Shown here: positions 25,166 to 34,061 of the stretch, piece by piece
Position numbering within the stretch: the first letter of the stretch is position 1
How the letters are laid out: each line of letters begins with the position of its first letter
Assembly (NCBI RefSeq): GCF_000368765.1
Contig: NZ_KB849655.1
Coordinates: 402,977 to 466,976, forward strand
From: Acinetobacter junii CIP 64.5
GTDB taxonomy: Bacteria; Pseudomonadota; Gammaproteobacteria; Pseudomonadales; Moraxellaceae
DNA length: 64,000 nt
Reading direction: 5' to 3'
The notes under the pieces: generated by a model
Told to the model about the DNA's origin: nothing
What the model saw: only the letters and a program-made list of their open reading frames with translations
The model's database searches: none
Translations under genes and position numbers: made by a program

Positions 25166-26080
25166 TTAAATTGAACTGAATTGTCGTATTCCAGCAAGCC
25201 CATAAGCATTGTGTTTTTGGGCTTGTTCTAAATCTGCTGGCGCAACGCCTCCTAGAGCAAAAACTGGAATATCACTATTTTGAGCTAATGCTGCAAATCC
25301 GTCCCAACCAAGTACTTTGCTATTTGGATGAGTTGCTGTCGGATTTACAGGGCTTAAAAAAATCGCATCACACCCAATCTGATGCGCATGTTGTACTGAA
25401 ACAGCATCATGGCAAGCAGCGATATAACGTTTAGCTACAACCAAATCACCCTTTTTCAGTTGCATTAACTGAGATTGTTTAAGGTGGACTGTTTTAATTT
25501 TTTCTTGCAACACTGTATTTAATTGTTGCCAAACATCCACATTAACAATCAGCTTCAATAATTGCTGTTCAGACAATTTAATTAATTGCTGTTGAAGTTT
25601 TTCAATGTCTTTAGTTTCTATACGTAAATACATTTGTGAATTAGTTTTCGGTAATTCATCAACTTGATCACTAATTTTGATCAAGTGAGACCAGATCAAT
25701 CGCTCTATAATCGTTGAATTTGCTTTTGGAAAGTTTAAGTCCGCAAGTTGATCTCTACTAAACCAAGACCATGGTTGATGGATTAAACTTAAAAGCTCAT
25801 CAGGAACATACGTATGGAATAGATGTAAAGTAACAATAATATCTTCATATTCATGTCGAATAACATCGAACTGATGCCACTCCTTTAATCCGATTCCTAC
25901 CTCCTCATAGACCTCTCTGCGGCAAGCTTGCTCAGGTGTTTCACCTTCCTCAATTTTCCCACCAGGAAATTCATGCTTATTACCTTGATGTTGGTTTGCT
26001 TGTCGCCATCCAACTAGCACTTTAGATTTATGTAATAGAATTGCGATTGCAACATCAACAGTAGCTTTTGCCATAACCAT
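25166..26080 (-). CDS. mutT: Nudix hydrolase fused to a ThiE-like domain (MutT-type)
   Basis: 304 aa. Residues 5-125 are a Nudix domain with a complete Nudix box (Gly41-x5-Glu47-x7-Arg55-Glu56-x2-Glu59-Glu60-x-Gly62), and a QxxxxHEFPGGK entry typical of MutT, which removes 8-oxo-dGTP. Residues 125-304 resemble thiamine monophosphate synthase/TenI (ACHDAVSVQHAHQIGCDAIF, SPVNPTATHPN, FALGGV). The fusion occurs in several gammaproteobacteria; the second domain's substrate is not known. AAGGA 6 nt before the ATG at 26080 settles the start. It converges with the LpoP-like gene and is divergent from hemP. Confidence 0.88.
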   Translation of the reverse strand: MVMAKATVDVAIAILLHKSKVLVGWRQANQHQGNKHEFPGGKIEEGETPEQACRREVYEEVGIGLKEWHQFDVIRHEYEDIIVTLHLFHTYVPDELLSLIHQPWSWFSRDQLADLNFPKANSTIIERLIWSHLIKISDQVDELPKTNSQMYLRIETKDIEKLQQQLIKLSEQQLLKLIVNVDVWQQLNTVLQEKIKTVHLKQSQLMQLKKGDLVVAKRYIAACHDAVSVQHAHQIGCDAIFLSPVNPTATHPNSKVLGWDGFAALAQNSDIPVFALGGVAPADLEQAQKHNAYGLAGIRQFSSI

Positions 26081-26184
26081 CTAAAATCCTTGATATTTTA
26101 AAATTCATTCTAATGAGTTTGTAACCCAATTCACATGTCAAAGAATAAATAATTTGATCATTTTGTAAAATAATGAAATTTGCA

Positions 26185-26214
26185 TTGACAGGCCTATTCG
26201 ATAATGATTATCAT
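26185..26214 (+). promoter_or_regulatory. Sigma-70 promoter of hemP
   Basis: TTGACA (26185-26190) and TATCAT (26209-26214) are separated by 18 bp. The -10 region lies inside the Fur box, so Fur binding would block RNA polymerase. Confidence 0.6.
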
Positions 26215-26216
26215 TT
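26200..26216 (+). promoter_or_regulatory. Fur box
   Basis: GATAATGATTATCATTT differs only slightly from the 19-bp consensus GATAATGATAATCATTATC. It overlaps the -10 region of the hemP promoter, giving iron-dependent repression. Confidence 0.82.
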
Positions 26217-26250
26217 AAAACATTAAAAAACACACCACGGAGCATAACAA

Positions 26251-26421
26251 ATGAACGCACCTTTTAATCTTTTTACTCGCAGTACAGATTCAGCTCAATC
26301 TTTGCCAATGTTACATTCAAACAACTTGTTTGCCTTAGGACGTGAAATTCGTATCATGCATGCAGGTGAAGAGTATCGCCTACGCCTTACTCGTAACAAT
26401 CGATTAATTTTAACTAAATAA
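26251..26421 (+). CDS. hemP: Hemin uptake protein HemP
   Basis: A 56-aa protein, starting at the ATG after CGGAGCATAACAA. The C-terminal half has the HemP pattern: LFALGREIRIMHAGEEYRLR followed by LTRNNRLILTK. HemP/HmuP proteins are small, Fur-controlled factors linked to haem uptake, and in some bacteria they activate the haem-receptor genes. Here no haem transporter follows; a terminator closes the transcript, so this is a monocistronic iron-stress gene. The Fur box and promoter upstream strongly support that the small frame is expressed. Confidence 0.88.
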   Translation: MNAPFNLFTRSTDSAQSLPMLHSNNLFALGREIRIMHAGEEYRLRLTRNNRLILTK

Positions 26422-26465
26422 GATTAATAGAAGAATAAACGTATAAGAACAATAAACGTGGGAAT

Positions 26466-26496
26466 AGCAGTATGTCAGCGCGTACTGCTCTTTTTG
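26466..26496 (+). terminator. Terminator of hemP
   Basis: AGCAGTA-tgtcagcgcg-TACTGCT followed by CTTTTTG, 45 nt past the hemP stop and immediately before the convergent histidine kinase gene ends. Confidence 0.75.
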
Positions 26497-26500
26497 TTCG

Positions 26501-27841
26501 TTAAATAGTTTTAGGCAATTGTATTTGTACCTTTAATCCACCAATTGATGATTGTGCAAAAGTGATCCTACCACGATGAAGTTCTATTATTTTTTTACAA
26601 ATTGATAACCCTAAACCTGAACCTTGTGTTTTCGTTCCCAACACCCTAAAGAATCGCTCACCTAAACGTTCTAACACTTCTGTATCGAGTCCAGCACCTT
26701 GATTTTCGATTGTTAAATTAATGTAATCTGAATCATCATCGAGTTTTATATGAATTAGATGATTCACTTCTGAATATCGAATTGCATTATCTAAAATATT
26801 TCGCAGGCAGGTATAAATTAATTGTTCATTAGCAAAAATATCTAACTTCTTATCACTTAAGATATTTTGATAAACAATTTCCAAATTTTTTGTTTCGATC
26901 GCAGTTGAAAAGTCAGATAAAAGAAGTTTCACCATCTCATTTAAATCAAAATATGTCTTTGGCAAATGTTCTGGATGTTCAGGATCTAAACGCGCGAGTA
27001 AAAGTAAATTTTCCAGTGTTTGAATTCCACGAGAGACATCTAATTGCATGCTATCTAGCTCTTTTGCACGTTCTGGATATTTTCGTTGTAATAATTGTAG
27101 GCGCAACTGAATCGCAGAGAGCGGTGATCTTAGCTCATGGGAAGCATCAGCAGTAAAGCGTTGTTCTGCTTTTAATGAATTATCTAAACGTTTAAGCAAA
27201 TAATTCAATTGAGCTAAGATTGGTTGTAATTCTTTCACCTCAAATTCAGCAAACTTAATGGGACTTAAGTCTTCTGCATTTTTTGCTGAAATTTGCTTAG
27301 AAAGTTGATGTACTACTTTAAACTGTCGCTTAATTAAAAAATATAAGATCATCCATTGTAATGACCACACCATAAGCAGAATCAAAAAGTAAGCTGCAAA
27401 ACTATGCAATAACTCCTCGAATCTTTCCTCTAACGGTTGTATCACCAATACATTCATATTTGCTTGATGATCTTTCGCAACATAACTCCGCCACAATTGA
27501 TGATTCTGCCAAAAGAATCCGTACTGATGATGATCATTAGGAAAAATGTGAGGTTCTTGATCTAATGGAAAACCTTCTGATTGTGTTAAAACAAGTTGTG
27601 AATTTTTCAATCTGTATTGAATATCAAATTGTTCACTTAACTCATCAATTTGCTTCCCTGAGCTGGTGGTTAGGTCAGAAAGAAGCAGCATATCTGATAT
27701 CTCATCCATGATTTCATCTTGCACATGCATGGTTTGGTAAACAGAGACAATTACAAATATGAGTAGCGCTAAGCTGCCTACCATGACTGAGCTGATTAAA
27801 GAGGTCTTAATTAATTGATTTTGCAATGAGACGGTTTTCAT
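26501..27841 (-). CDS. Sensor histidine kinase, QseC-like
   Basis: 446 aa, inner-membrane kinase of a two-component system. Membrane segments lie at about residues 12-34 and 145-165, enclosing a periplasmic sensor of about 110 residues. The DHp helix has the H-box FTADASHELRSPLSAIQLRL; the ATPase has the N-box RNILDNAIRYSE and GSGLGLSICKKI. A HAMP-like linker (HQLSKQISAKNAEDLSPIK) joins them. It follows its response regulator by 4 nt, and the regulator is downstream of a YgiW homologue, the same order as ygiW-qseBC. The signal is not known; QseC-like is by neighbourhood and general similarity. Confidence 0.86.
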   Translation of the reverse strand: MKTVSLQNQLIKTSLISSVMVGSLALLIFVIVSVYQTMHVQDEIMDEISDMLLLSDLTTSSGKQIDELSEQFDIQYRLKNSQLVLTQSEGFPLDQEPHIFPNDHHQYGFFWQNHQLWRSYVAKDHQANMNVLVIQPLEERFEELLHSFAAYFLILLMVWSLQWMILYFLIKRQFKVVHQLSKQISAKNAEDLSPIKFAEFEVKELQPILAQLNYLLKRLDNSLKAEQRFTADASHELRSPLSAIQLRLQLLQRKYPERAKELDSMQLDVSRGIQTLENLLLLARLDPEHPEHLPKTYFDLNEMVKLLLSDFSTAIETKNLEIVYQNILSDKKLDIFANEQLIYTCLRNILDNAIRYSEVNHLIHIKLDDDSDYINLTIENQGAGLDTEVLERLGERFFRVLGTKTQGSGLGLSICKKIIELHRGRITFAQSSIGGLKVQIQLPKTI

Positions 27842-27845
27842 TGGT

Positions 27846-28505
27846 TCAACCCAAGTTCATTCTGTAACCTAAACCACGAATAGTTTTGATTAGTTGGCTA
27901 CCAATTTTTTTTCGAATTTGATATATGAAGACCTCTATCGCATTACTCTCAATCTCCTCTCCCCAAGCATATAATGATTCTTCGAGTTGCTCACGGGTGA
28001 CAATATGATTTGGATTTTGCATTAACTTATATAAAATTTGAAACTCTTTAGCAGTTAAATTTACCGTTTCACCTGCTTTCAAAACGGTCTTCGCATTAGG
28101 ATCGAGTTTTAAATCAGCAAAACAAAGATATGCTCCTTTCTGCTTCTGAGATTGTCTTAGTTGTGCGCGGATTCTTGCAGAAAGTTCCTCTAAGTTAAAA
28201 GGCTTAACTAAATAGTCGTTTGCTCCTAAATCTAATCCCTCCACACGATCATGAATATGGTCCTTTGCAGTGATAAAAATCACTGGAATCAACAAATGTT
28301 GTTCACGAATACGCTTCAGAATGTCATCACCTGATGCATTAGGTAAACCTCTGTCCAGCAAAATACAATCATAGTGATGCTGTTTTACTGCCAAGATAGC
28401 GTGGTCGCCTCGTTCAACCCAATCAACACTATAACCATCCATTTCCAGCCAGTCTTTAATACTTTCAGCCTGAGAAGCATCATCTTCTGCTAATAAAATT
28501 CGCAT
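27846..28505 (-). CDS. OmpR-family response regulator, QseB-like
   Basis: 219 aa. The receiver domain (1-120) has the acidic pair EDD at 7-9, phosphoacceptor Asp51 in LLDRGLP, and Lys in LVKPF; the DNA-binding winged helix covers about 130-219 (LTAKEFQILYKLMQN, then IYQIRKKIGSQLIKTIRGLG, YRMNLG). It is the cognate regulator of the kinase 4 nt downstream. An upstream ygiW homologue is separated by a terminator hairpin, so regulator levels may depend partly on read-through. Confidence 0.9.
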   Translation of the reverse strand: MRILLAEDDASQAESIKDWLEMDGYSVDWVERGDHAILAVKQHHYDCILLDRGLPNASGDDILKRIREQHLLIPVIFITAKDHIHDRVEGLDLGANDYLVKPFNLEELSARIRAQLRQSQKQKGAYLCFADLKLDPNAKTVLKAGETVNLTAKEFQILYKLMQNPNHIVTREQLEESLYAWGEEIESNAIEVFIYQIRKKIGSQLIKTIRGLGYRMNLG

Positions 28506-28564
28506 AATAAGGTTCTCATAATGAATGATTACAATCTATGATGCCTTGAAAAGATCAAACTAGC

Positions 28565-28593
28565 AAAAAGCCACATGATTTCTCATATGGCTT
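28565..28593 (-). terminator. Terminator between ygiW-like gene and the two-component genes
   Basis: AAGCCACATGA (28568-28578) pairs with TCATATGGCTT (28583-28593) around a 4-nt loop with one wobble, followed on the minus strand by TTTTT. It lies between the upstream ygiW-like gene and the response regulator. Confidence 0.72.
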
Positions 28594-28608
28594 GTTTAAT
28601 TCAATCAG

Positions 28609-28974
28609 TTAAAACTGCACTTGATCGACATCAACTTCAACACGTTTCATAGGCTTATAATCGATATCAATCTCACCGATCAAAGTCACAGGAGTTTTAG
28701 CAGATACTGGTTTACCTTTCCATAAATCATCATCAATATCGACAGTCATAGAACCTGTTTGGTCACTAAACTGGTATTTTTCATCACCGGTTGCTTTCAC
28801 AATATAACCTTTAAGCATAACAGGTGAATCATCTTTAAGTGTCAAAGCTTGTTTAACTGATGTCGTTTGTGTTGGTGCTAAAGCCTGTTGATTAACTGCA
28901 CCCGTGTTCGCTAAAGCAAATGTTGTTGTAGCAACTAAGCCTGAAATTACAGCAGTTTTAGAGAACATATTCAT
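28609..28974 (-). CDS. ygiW: YgiW/YdeI-family OB-fold stress protein
   Basis: 121-aa periplasmic protein: signal peptide (about 1-22, ending FALA), then the bacterial OB-fold (BOF) domain with VMLKGYIVKATGDEKYQFSD, QTGSMTVDIDDDLWKGKPV and PVTLIGEIDIDYKPMKRVEV. Members of the family are associated with stress tolerance (peroxide, cadmium, acid) in E. coli. The gene precedes a QseBC-like pair, the arrangement known in enterobacteria, although a terminator lies between. Confidence 0.88.
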   Translation of the reverse strand: MNMFSKTAVISGLVATTTFALANTGAVNQQALAPTQTTSVKQALTLKDDSPVMLKGYIVKATGDEKYQFSDQTGSMTVDIDDDLWKGKPVSAKTPVTLIGEIDIDYKPMKRVEVDVDQVQF

Positions 28975-29059
28975 CTATTTACCCTTGTTTATGTATTCAC
29001 TTTTGATAAAGCTATTTAAACAAAGCTAGATGAGGTGAATCTTAAGATTTCTATTTTGC

Positions 29060-30817
29060 TTAACTCAATGGTACGACACGGAGTACTTCTTCCAAAGTTG
29101 TTACGCCTTCAATCACTTTACGTGCACCTGCAATTCTCAAAGGTTCAACACCCTCTTTTTTTGCCTGTACTTTTAAATCATTCAAAGTTCCATGTGCACT
29201 AATCAAAGATTTGAGTTCTAGACTCACTGGCATAAACTCATAAATTCCTACACGACCTTTGTAACCTGTATGACGACAGGTTTCACATCCAACCGCCTTA
29301 TACATCGTTTCAGGCATTTCCATAATGTAATCAAAAGTCAGGTGTTCCCACTCTTGTTCATTCATTGAGGTTTCTTGTTTACATTGCGGACATAAACGAC
29401 GGACCAAGCGTTGCGCCAACACACCAAGAATGGTTGCAGCTGTTAAAAATGGTTGAACACCCAAATCATGCAGACGAGTTAAACTTGAAGGTGCATCATT
29501 GGTATGTAAAGTTGATAATACCAAATGTCCTGTGAGTGCGGCTTGAATTGCCATATTTGCAGTATCGTGATCACGAATCTCACCCACCATGATGATATCA
29601 GGATCTTGACGCATCAAAGCTCGTACACCATCTGCGAATCCCAATTCAATCGTTGGATTAACCTGCATTTGGTTAAAACTTGGCTCCAACATTTCGATTG
29701 GATCTTCAATCGTACATACATTCACTTGTTCAGTAGCTAACTGCTTCAATGAGGAATATAAAGTTGTGGTTTTACCAGAGCCTGTTGGACCTGTTACTAA
29801 AATAATCCCATGACTATGTTGCGTTAATTGCTGCCAACTATGTAACAAATGTCCTTCGAATCCCAGTTGTTGAAAACTTCTAACCAAGACCTCAGGATCA
29901 AAAATACGCATTACCAACTTTTCACCAAATGCTGTAGGCAAAGTTGATAAACGTAACTCTGTTTCTTGTCCTTTAGGTGTTCGTGTTTTCAAACGACCAT
30001 CTTGTGGTTTACGTTTTTCAGCGACATTCATTCGACCAAGAATTTTAATCCGTGAAATCACGGCTGTGAGAGTATTTGCAGGCATATTATAAATTGTATG
30101 TAATACACCATCGATACGAAAACGTACCTTACCCTTTTCCTTGCGAGGTTCTAGATGGATATCGCTAGCACCTTGCTCGAAAGCAAATTGCAACACCCAA
30201 TCCACCAATTTAACAATGTGCTGATCATTAGCATCAGGATTTTGGGTATCACCAAGCTGTAATAGAGCTTCAACACCCTTATTATCTCGATCGAAAGGAC
30301 TAGAGTTTTGAGAGGAATTTACAGCTCGACTGACTTGATAATACTCAACCAAATAGCGACGAAGCTGTTCAGGATTGAGGAGAACGGGTTCAACTTTTTT
30401 AGGGCTGAGGCTCCTCTCTAAATTATTTTTCCACTCCAAAGAAAATGGTTGATCCGTACCAATCAGAATACGATCTGCGTGTACTTCAACGGCAAGAATA
30501 TGGTTCCGTACAGCAAACTCCTGCGACATAACCCCAGTTAAAACTGCTACATCAGCTTTTAATGGATCAATAACAAATAAAGGAACTTGAGACTTTTCAG
30601 CCAACCATAGACATAAGCGATTTAGTGTTAAGGTTTGCCCAGCATTTAGCTGGTCTTTTAAATTAAAGTTTGCTATCCATTGAAGAGGATGCCATTTCAA
30701 TTGTTCTTTTTGGCGATGTGTAGTTTGTACCAATAATTTATCACGCTCATTAATTCTTCCGTCTTTTTGTAATTGTTCTAAACACCAAAAAATATCGATT
30801 TCAAAGTTAAACGTCAT
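29060..30817 (-). CDS. GspE/PilB-type secretion or pilus assembly ATPase (solitary)
   Basis: 585 aa. The N-terminal part (1-180) is an N1-type domain, weakly conserved; the C-terminal part is a type II/IV secretion ATPase with the Walker A GPTGSGKTTTLYSSLKQL, Asp box TIEDPIE, Walker B region RQDPDIIMVGEIRD, the His box GHLVLSTLHTNDA, and a tetracysteine zinc motif (CPQCKQ...CETCRHTGYKG). It powers pseudopilus or pilus subunit assembly at the inner membrane. No other gsp or pil gene is adjacent, so its partner system lies elsewhere. Acinetobacter often keeps stand-alone gspE-like genes of this kind. Confidence 0.88.
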   Translation of the reverse strand: MTFNFEIDIFWCLEQLQKDGRINERDKLLVQTTHRQKEQLKWHPLQWIANFNLKDQLNAGQTLTLNRLCLWLAEKSQVPLFVIDPLKADVAVLTGVMSQEFAVRNHILAVEVHADRILIGTDQPFSLEWKNNLERSLSPKKVEPVLLNPEQLRRYLVEYYQVSRAVNSSQNSSPFDRDNKGVEALLQLGDTQNPDANDQHIVKLVDWVLQFAFEQGASDIHLEPRKEKGKVRFRIDGVLHTIYNMPANTLTAVISRIKILGRMNVAEKRKPQDGRLKTRTPKGQETELRLSTLPTAFGEKLVMRIFDPEVLVRSFQQLGFEGHLLHSWQQLTQHSHGIILVTGPTGSGKTTTLYSSLKQLATEQVNVCTIEDPIEMLEPSFNQMQVNPTIELGFADGVRALMRQDPDIIMVGEIRDHDTANMAIQAALTGHLVLSTLHTNDAPSSLTRLHDLGVQPFLTAATILGVLAQRLVRRLCPQCKQETSMNEQEWEHLTFDYIMEMPETMYKAVGCETCRHTGYKGRVGIYEFMPVSLELKSLISAHGTLNDLKVQAKKEGVEPLRIAGARKVIEGVTTLEEVLRVVPLS

Positions 30818-31050
30818 TGTTATACCCCAACTAATATCTATAATATAACAGAGAACCAGCAGAATCTGTCAGATCATTTTGTAGATTCCAACTCAGTAAA
30901 TACGCCTTGAAAACATAGACATAAGTTCAATAATTTGACTATAAACTTTGTAAAATTGTGATATAAGTTTTAGAAACTATTAAATATTTGAAATGTTTCA
31001 TCCTTCCATATCAATGCTGCATGATGAACATATAACAACAGAGATAAACT

Positions 31051-32316
31051 ATGGCTGAACTCATGAATTATTCGATACAAAATACATCATTCAGCCAACT
31101 TATGATGATTTTTGCAGTGTCTTTGGGCTGTGGATTATTGATTGGTTTAGAACGTGAACGCAGTAAAAGTAGACATAAAACTAAAACATTTGCAGGTTTT
31201 CGAACTTTTGCAATCACCTCACTTTTAGGTACGTTGTGTTTTTTATTTAACTTAGAAATTGGAATCACGGGGGCAATTCTAGTCGGTGCAATTAGTATTG
31301 CGTCGCTACGTAATCAACAAGATGATCCAGGGGTTACAACAGAACTTGCCTTTATCATGACCTATTTTATAGGTGCAGTATGTATTTGGAATATCAATTT
31401 AGCGGCAGGTCTTGCTGTCACTTTGACCATACTGCTCTTTGCCAAAGAAACATTACATGGATTGGCTAATCAATGGATTAGCGAGACTGAATTAAGGGAT
31501 GGTGTTTTATTACTGGCACTTATTCTTATTGGATTACCTTTAGCACCTGATAAAGCGTATTGGGGACCCGTTTTAAATCCTTATACGATTCTCAAGTTAC
31601 TCAGCTTGATTTTATTGGTTCAAGCGTTAGCTCATTTTGCCAAACGCTTGTTATCTTCTAGAAATGCGATCGTTTTTTCCTCCTTAGCTTCAGGCTTTGT
31701 ATCAAGTACTGCAACTGTCGCAAACTTAGGTATGGAAGTTCGTAATAATCATGCCGACCCTAAAATCAATGCAGGTGCTGCGCTGATGTCTTGCGTTGCA
31801 ACTTTAGTTCAAATGCTGATTATCGTCGCTAGTATCAGCATGGCATGGTTAGAGCTTCTTTTAATACCTAGTTTAATTTCGACCTTATTACTATTTGCAT
31901 GGTCTATTTATCTGTTGCGTAAATCTACTAAAAATGAGCTAAGTCAAAAAACTGATGAAAGTCGTATGTTTAGTTTTAAAAATGCGATTGTCATTACAGT
32001 AGCATTATCCACCATACAAGCAGCCGTCTATGGCTTAAATTTATGGTTAGGTAATAGCGGACTTATTATTGGAACATTCATCGCCTCTTTATTTGAAATT
32101 CATGCGGCAATTGCCGCAATAGTCGTCCAAGGCGATCCAAATACGGCTCAGGCAACACCATTGCTAATTGCTTTAATGGTTGGTCTATGTGCCCACGCGA
32201 TGTCAAAAAGTATTAATGCTGGGCTTACAGGCGGTTATAAATACGCACTTGCATTCGTTCCAGCACAGATTCTTCATATGGCTATTTTAGTTATTTTAGT
32301 TTGGGTATCCCGCTGA
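31051..32316 (+). CDS. MgtC/SapB and DUF4010 family membrane protein
   Basis: 421 aa with an N-terminal MgtC-type domain (ERERSKSRHKTKTFAGFRTF between segments 1 and 2) and a larger DUF4010 C-terminal region. I count about 12 hydrophobic segments. The family is linked to magnesium and acid stress, but a transport substrate is not established. It stands alone; the 233-nt upstream spacer contains nothing else recognised. Confidence 0.85.
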   Translation: MAELMNYSIQNTSFSQLMMIFAVSLGCGLLIGLERERSKSRHKTKTFAGFRTFAITSLLGTLCFLFNLEIGITGAILVGAISIASLRNQQDDPGVTTELAFIMTYFIGAVCIWNINLAAGLAVTLTILLFAKETLHGLANQWISETELRDGVLLLALILIGLPLAPDKAYWGPVLNPYTILKLLSLILLVQALAHFAKRLLSSRNAIVFSSLASGFVSSTATVANLGMEVRNNHADPKINAGAALMSCVATLVQMLIIVASISMAWLELLLIPSLISTLLLFAWSIYLLRKSTKNELSQKTDESRMFSFKNAIVITVALSTIQAAVYGLNLWLGNSGLIIGTFIASLFEIHAAIAAIVVQGDPNTAQATPLLIALMVGLCAHAMSKSINAGLTGGYKYALAFVPAQILHMAILVILVWVSR

Positions 32317-32340
32317 TAAATATAATAGTAAAAGCTGACA

Positions 32341-33066
32341 TTAAAGTTTGACAATTTCGATGGTATTCGCTATAACTTTGAAATTTACATCGAATTGGGA
32401 AAACTTCATTTTATAAATCCGTTCAGCATCCTCATGATATGCAGGTCTTGGGTCTAAAGCCAATACTTGCTCCATTTCATTAAATATGCGAATAGGTATT
32501 TGGTCTTTTTGGATAAATTGTTGTCGTTGATGCAATGCCATCTCACTCCAAATAACTTGCTTACGCTGAGGCTCTTCTTGAGCATATCCACTTAATGCAT
32601 TTGCAATAGAATCCGAATATTGAATATAAGGTTTAATGTCTACAATCGGCGTACCATCTAGCAAATCAGCACCTGTAACATAAATTCGAACACGATTTGA
32701 TAACTTTTCAATACGCAAGAATTGCACTACAGATAGTCCAATCGGAGATGGTCTGTACATACTTCTTGTGGCAAAAACACCAATTTTTTGATTACCACCT
32801 AATCTAGGTGGTCGAACTTGTGCTCGAAATTTATGTCCAGCATCAGTGTTGTTTGCTTGATGCTTATTGTCATGGAACTGCCAAAGTAGCCATAAATGAC
32901 TAAATTCATCTATCCCTTCAAAAGCCAATATATCGTTATAAGGCTCGATCATTTCGAGATATGACTCCACCTGAACCAAATTTGGTTGTCGTGGAATGCC
33001 AAATTTTTCACAATAAGGTGAATGCATATAACCAATGATCGGAATTGTAACAACGGGATTCATCAC
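32341..33066 (-). CDS. trmO: tRNA (N6-threonylcarbamoyladenosine37-N6)-methyltransferase TrmO
   Basis: 241 aa, TsaA/YaeB family; uses S-adenosylmethionine to methylate t6A37 in tRNA-Thr. Diagnostic segments are IGYMHSPYCEKFGIPRQPNL at the N-terminus, then FRAQVRPPRLGG, IGVFATRSMYRPSPIGLSVV and LLDGTPIVDIKPYIQYSD. The size matches E. coli TrmO (235 aa). It is a single-gene unit converging with the DUF4010 gene. The product may improve decoding of ACY codons, as known from E. coli. Confidence 0.93.
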   Translation of the reverse strand: MMNPVVTIPIIGYMHSPYCEKFGIPRQPNLVQVESYLEMIEPYNDILAFEGIDEFSHLWLLWQFHDNKHQANNTDAGHKFRAQVRPPRLGGNQKIGVFATRSMYRPSPIGLSVVQFLRIEKLSNRVRIYVTGADLLDGTPIVDIKPYIQYSDSIANALSGYAQEEPQRKQVIWSEMALHQRQQFIQKDQIPIRIFNEMEQVLALDPRPAYHEDAERIYKMKFSQFDVNFKVIANTIEIVKL

Positions 33067-33163
33067 TTTTTCTTATAAAGACAATTAAATATATTCAGTT
33101 TATAGAGAATGATTTTAGATTAGAATAGCAATCTGTTTCTTTTAACTGTGATCGAGACCTTTA

Positions 33164-33943
33164 ATGGCTGCTTTTAACGTTGAACGCATTACTCATGTTC
33201 ACCACTGGAATGACACGCTTTTCAGTTTTAAAACTACACGCGACACAAGCTTACGTTTTAAAAATGGTCAGTTTGTGATGATCGGACTTGAAGTGAATGG
33301 TAAGCCTTTAATGCGTGCTTATTCGATTGCGAGTGCGAATTATGAAGAAGAATTAGAATTCTTCTCGATTAAAGTACCTGATGGTCCTTTAACTTCTATT
33401 TTACAAAAAGTTCAGGTTGGTGACGAAATCCTTATTTCAAAAAAACCAACAGGTACTTTAGTACATGATGATTTATTGCCTGGTAAAAATTTATACCTTT
33501 TATCTTCTGGTACTGGTTTAGCACCTTTCCTTTCACTTATTCGTGATCCTGAAACTTATGAAAAGTTTGAGAAAGTGATCGTTGTACACGGTACACGTTA
33601 TATTTCTGAACTTGCATATCAAGATTTGATTCTTAATGAGCTTCCAAATCATGAATTTTTCGAAGAGCTAGGAATCAAAGATAAACTCGTATATTACCCT
33701 ACAGTTACACGTGAACCATTCCATACACAAGGTCGTGTGACTACTGCTATTGAAACAGGTCAATTATTTGAAAAAATTGGTTTGCCACGTTTCAATCGTG
33801 AAACTGACCGTGCAATGTTATGTGGTAGCCCTGCTTTCTTGAAAGATGTAGCTGCACTTTTAGATGAACATGGTCTCGTTGAATCACCACGTATGGGTGT
33901 AATGGGTGATTATGTAATCGAACGTGCTTTCGTAGAAAAATAA
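33164..33943 (+). CDS. fpr: Ferredoxin--NADP reductase
   Basis: 259-aa FAD enzyme transferring electrons between NADPH and ferredoxin or flavodoxin. FAD-binding residues RAYSIAS (near 57), the NADP loop LLSSGTGLAPFLSL (near 109), CGSPAFLKDV, and the C-terminal end GDYVIERAFVEK are typical of the bacterial subclass. Single gene divergent from trmO, with its own terminator. Confidence 0.93.
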   Translation: MAAFNVERITHVHHWNDTLFSFKTTRDTSLRFKNGQFVMIGLEVNGKPLMRAYSIASANYEEELEFFSIKVPDGPLTSILQKVQVGDEILISKKPTGTLVHDDLLPGKNLYLLSSGTGLAPFLSLIRDPETYEKFEKVIVVHGTRYISELAYQDLILNELPNHEFFEELGIKDKLVYYPTVTREPFHTQGRVTTAIETGQLFEKIGLPRFNRETDRAMLCGSPAFLKDVAALLDEHGLVESPRMGVMGDYVIERAFVEK

Positions 33944-33958
33944 TACCTATGCATTAAT

Positions 33959-33991
33959 AAAAAAGCCGAGGAAGATATCCCCGGCTTTTTT
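33959..33991 (+). terminator. Terminator of fpr
   Basis: AAAAGCCGAGG-aagatat-CCCCGGCTTTT, an 11-position stem with one mismatch, followed by T residues, 16 nt past the fpr stop. Confidence 0.85.
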
Positions 33992-34061
33992 ATTATTAAA
34001 TCTTATTAATAGCTTATTTAGTGATCTTTAATAATATTATTTAGAGCAATAAAACTATTTA

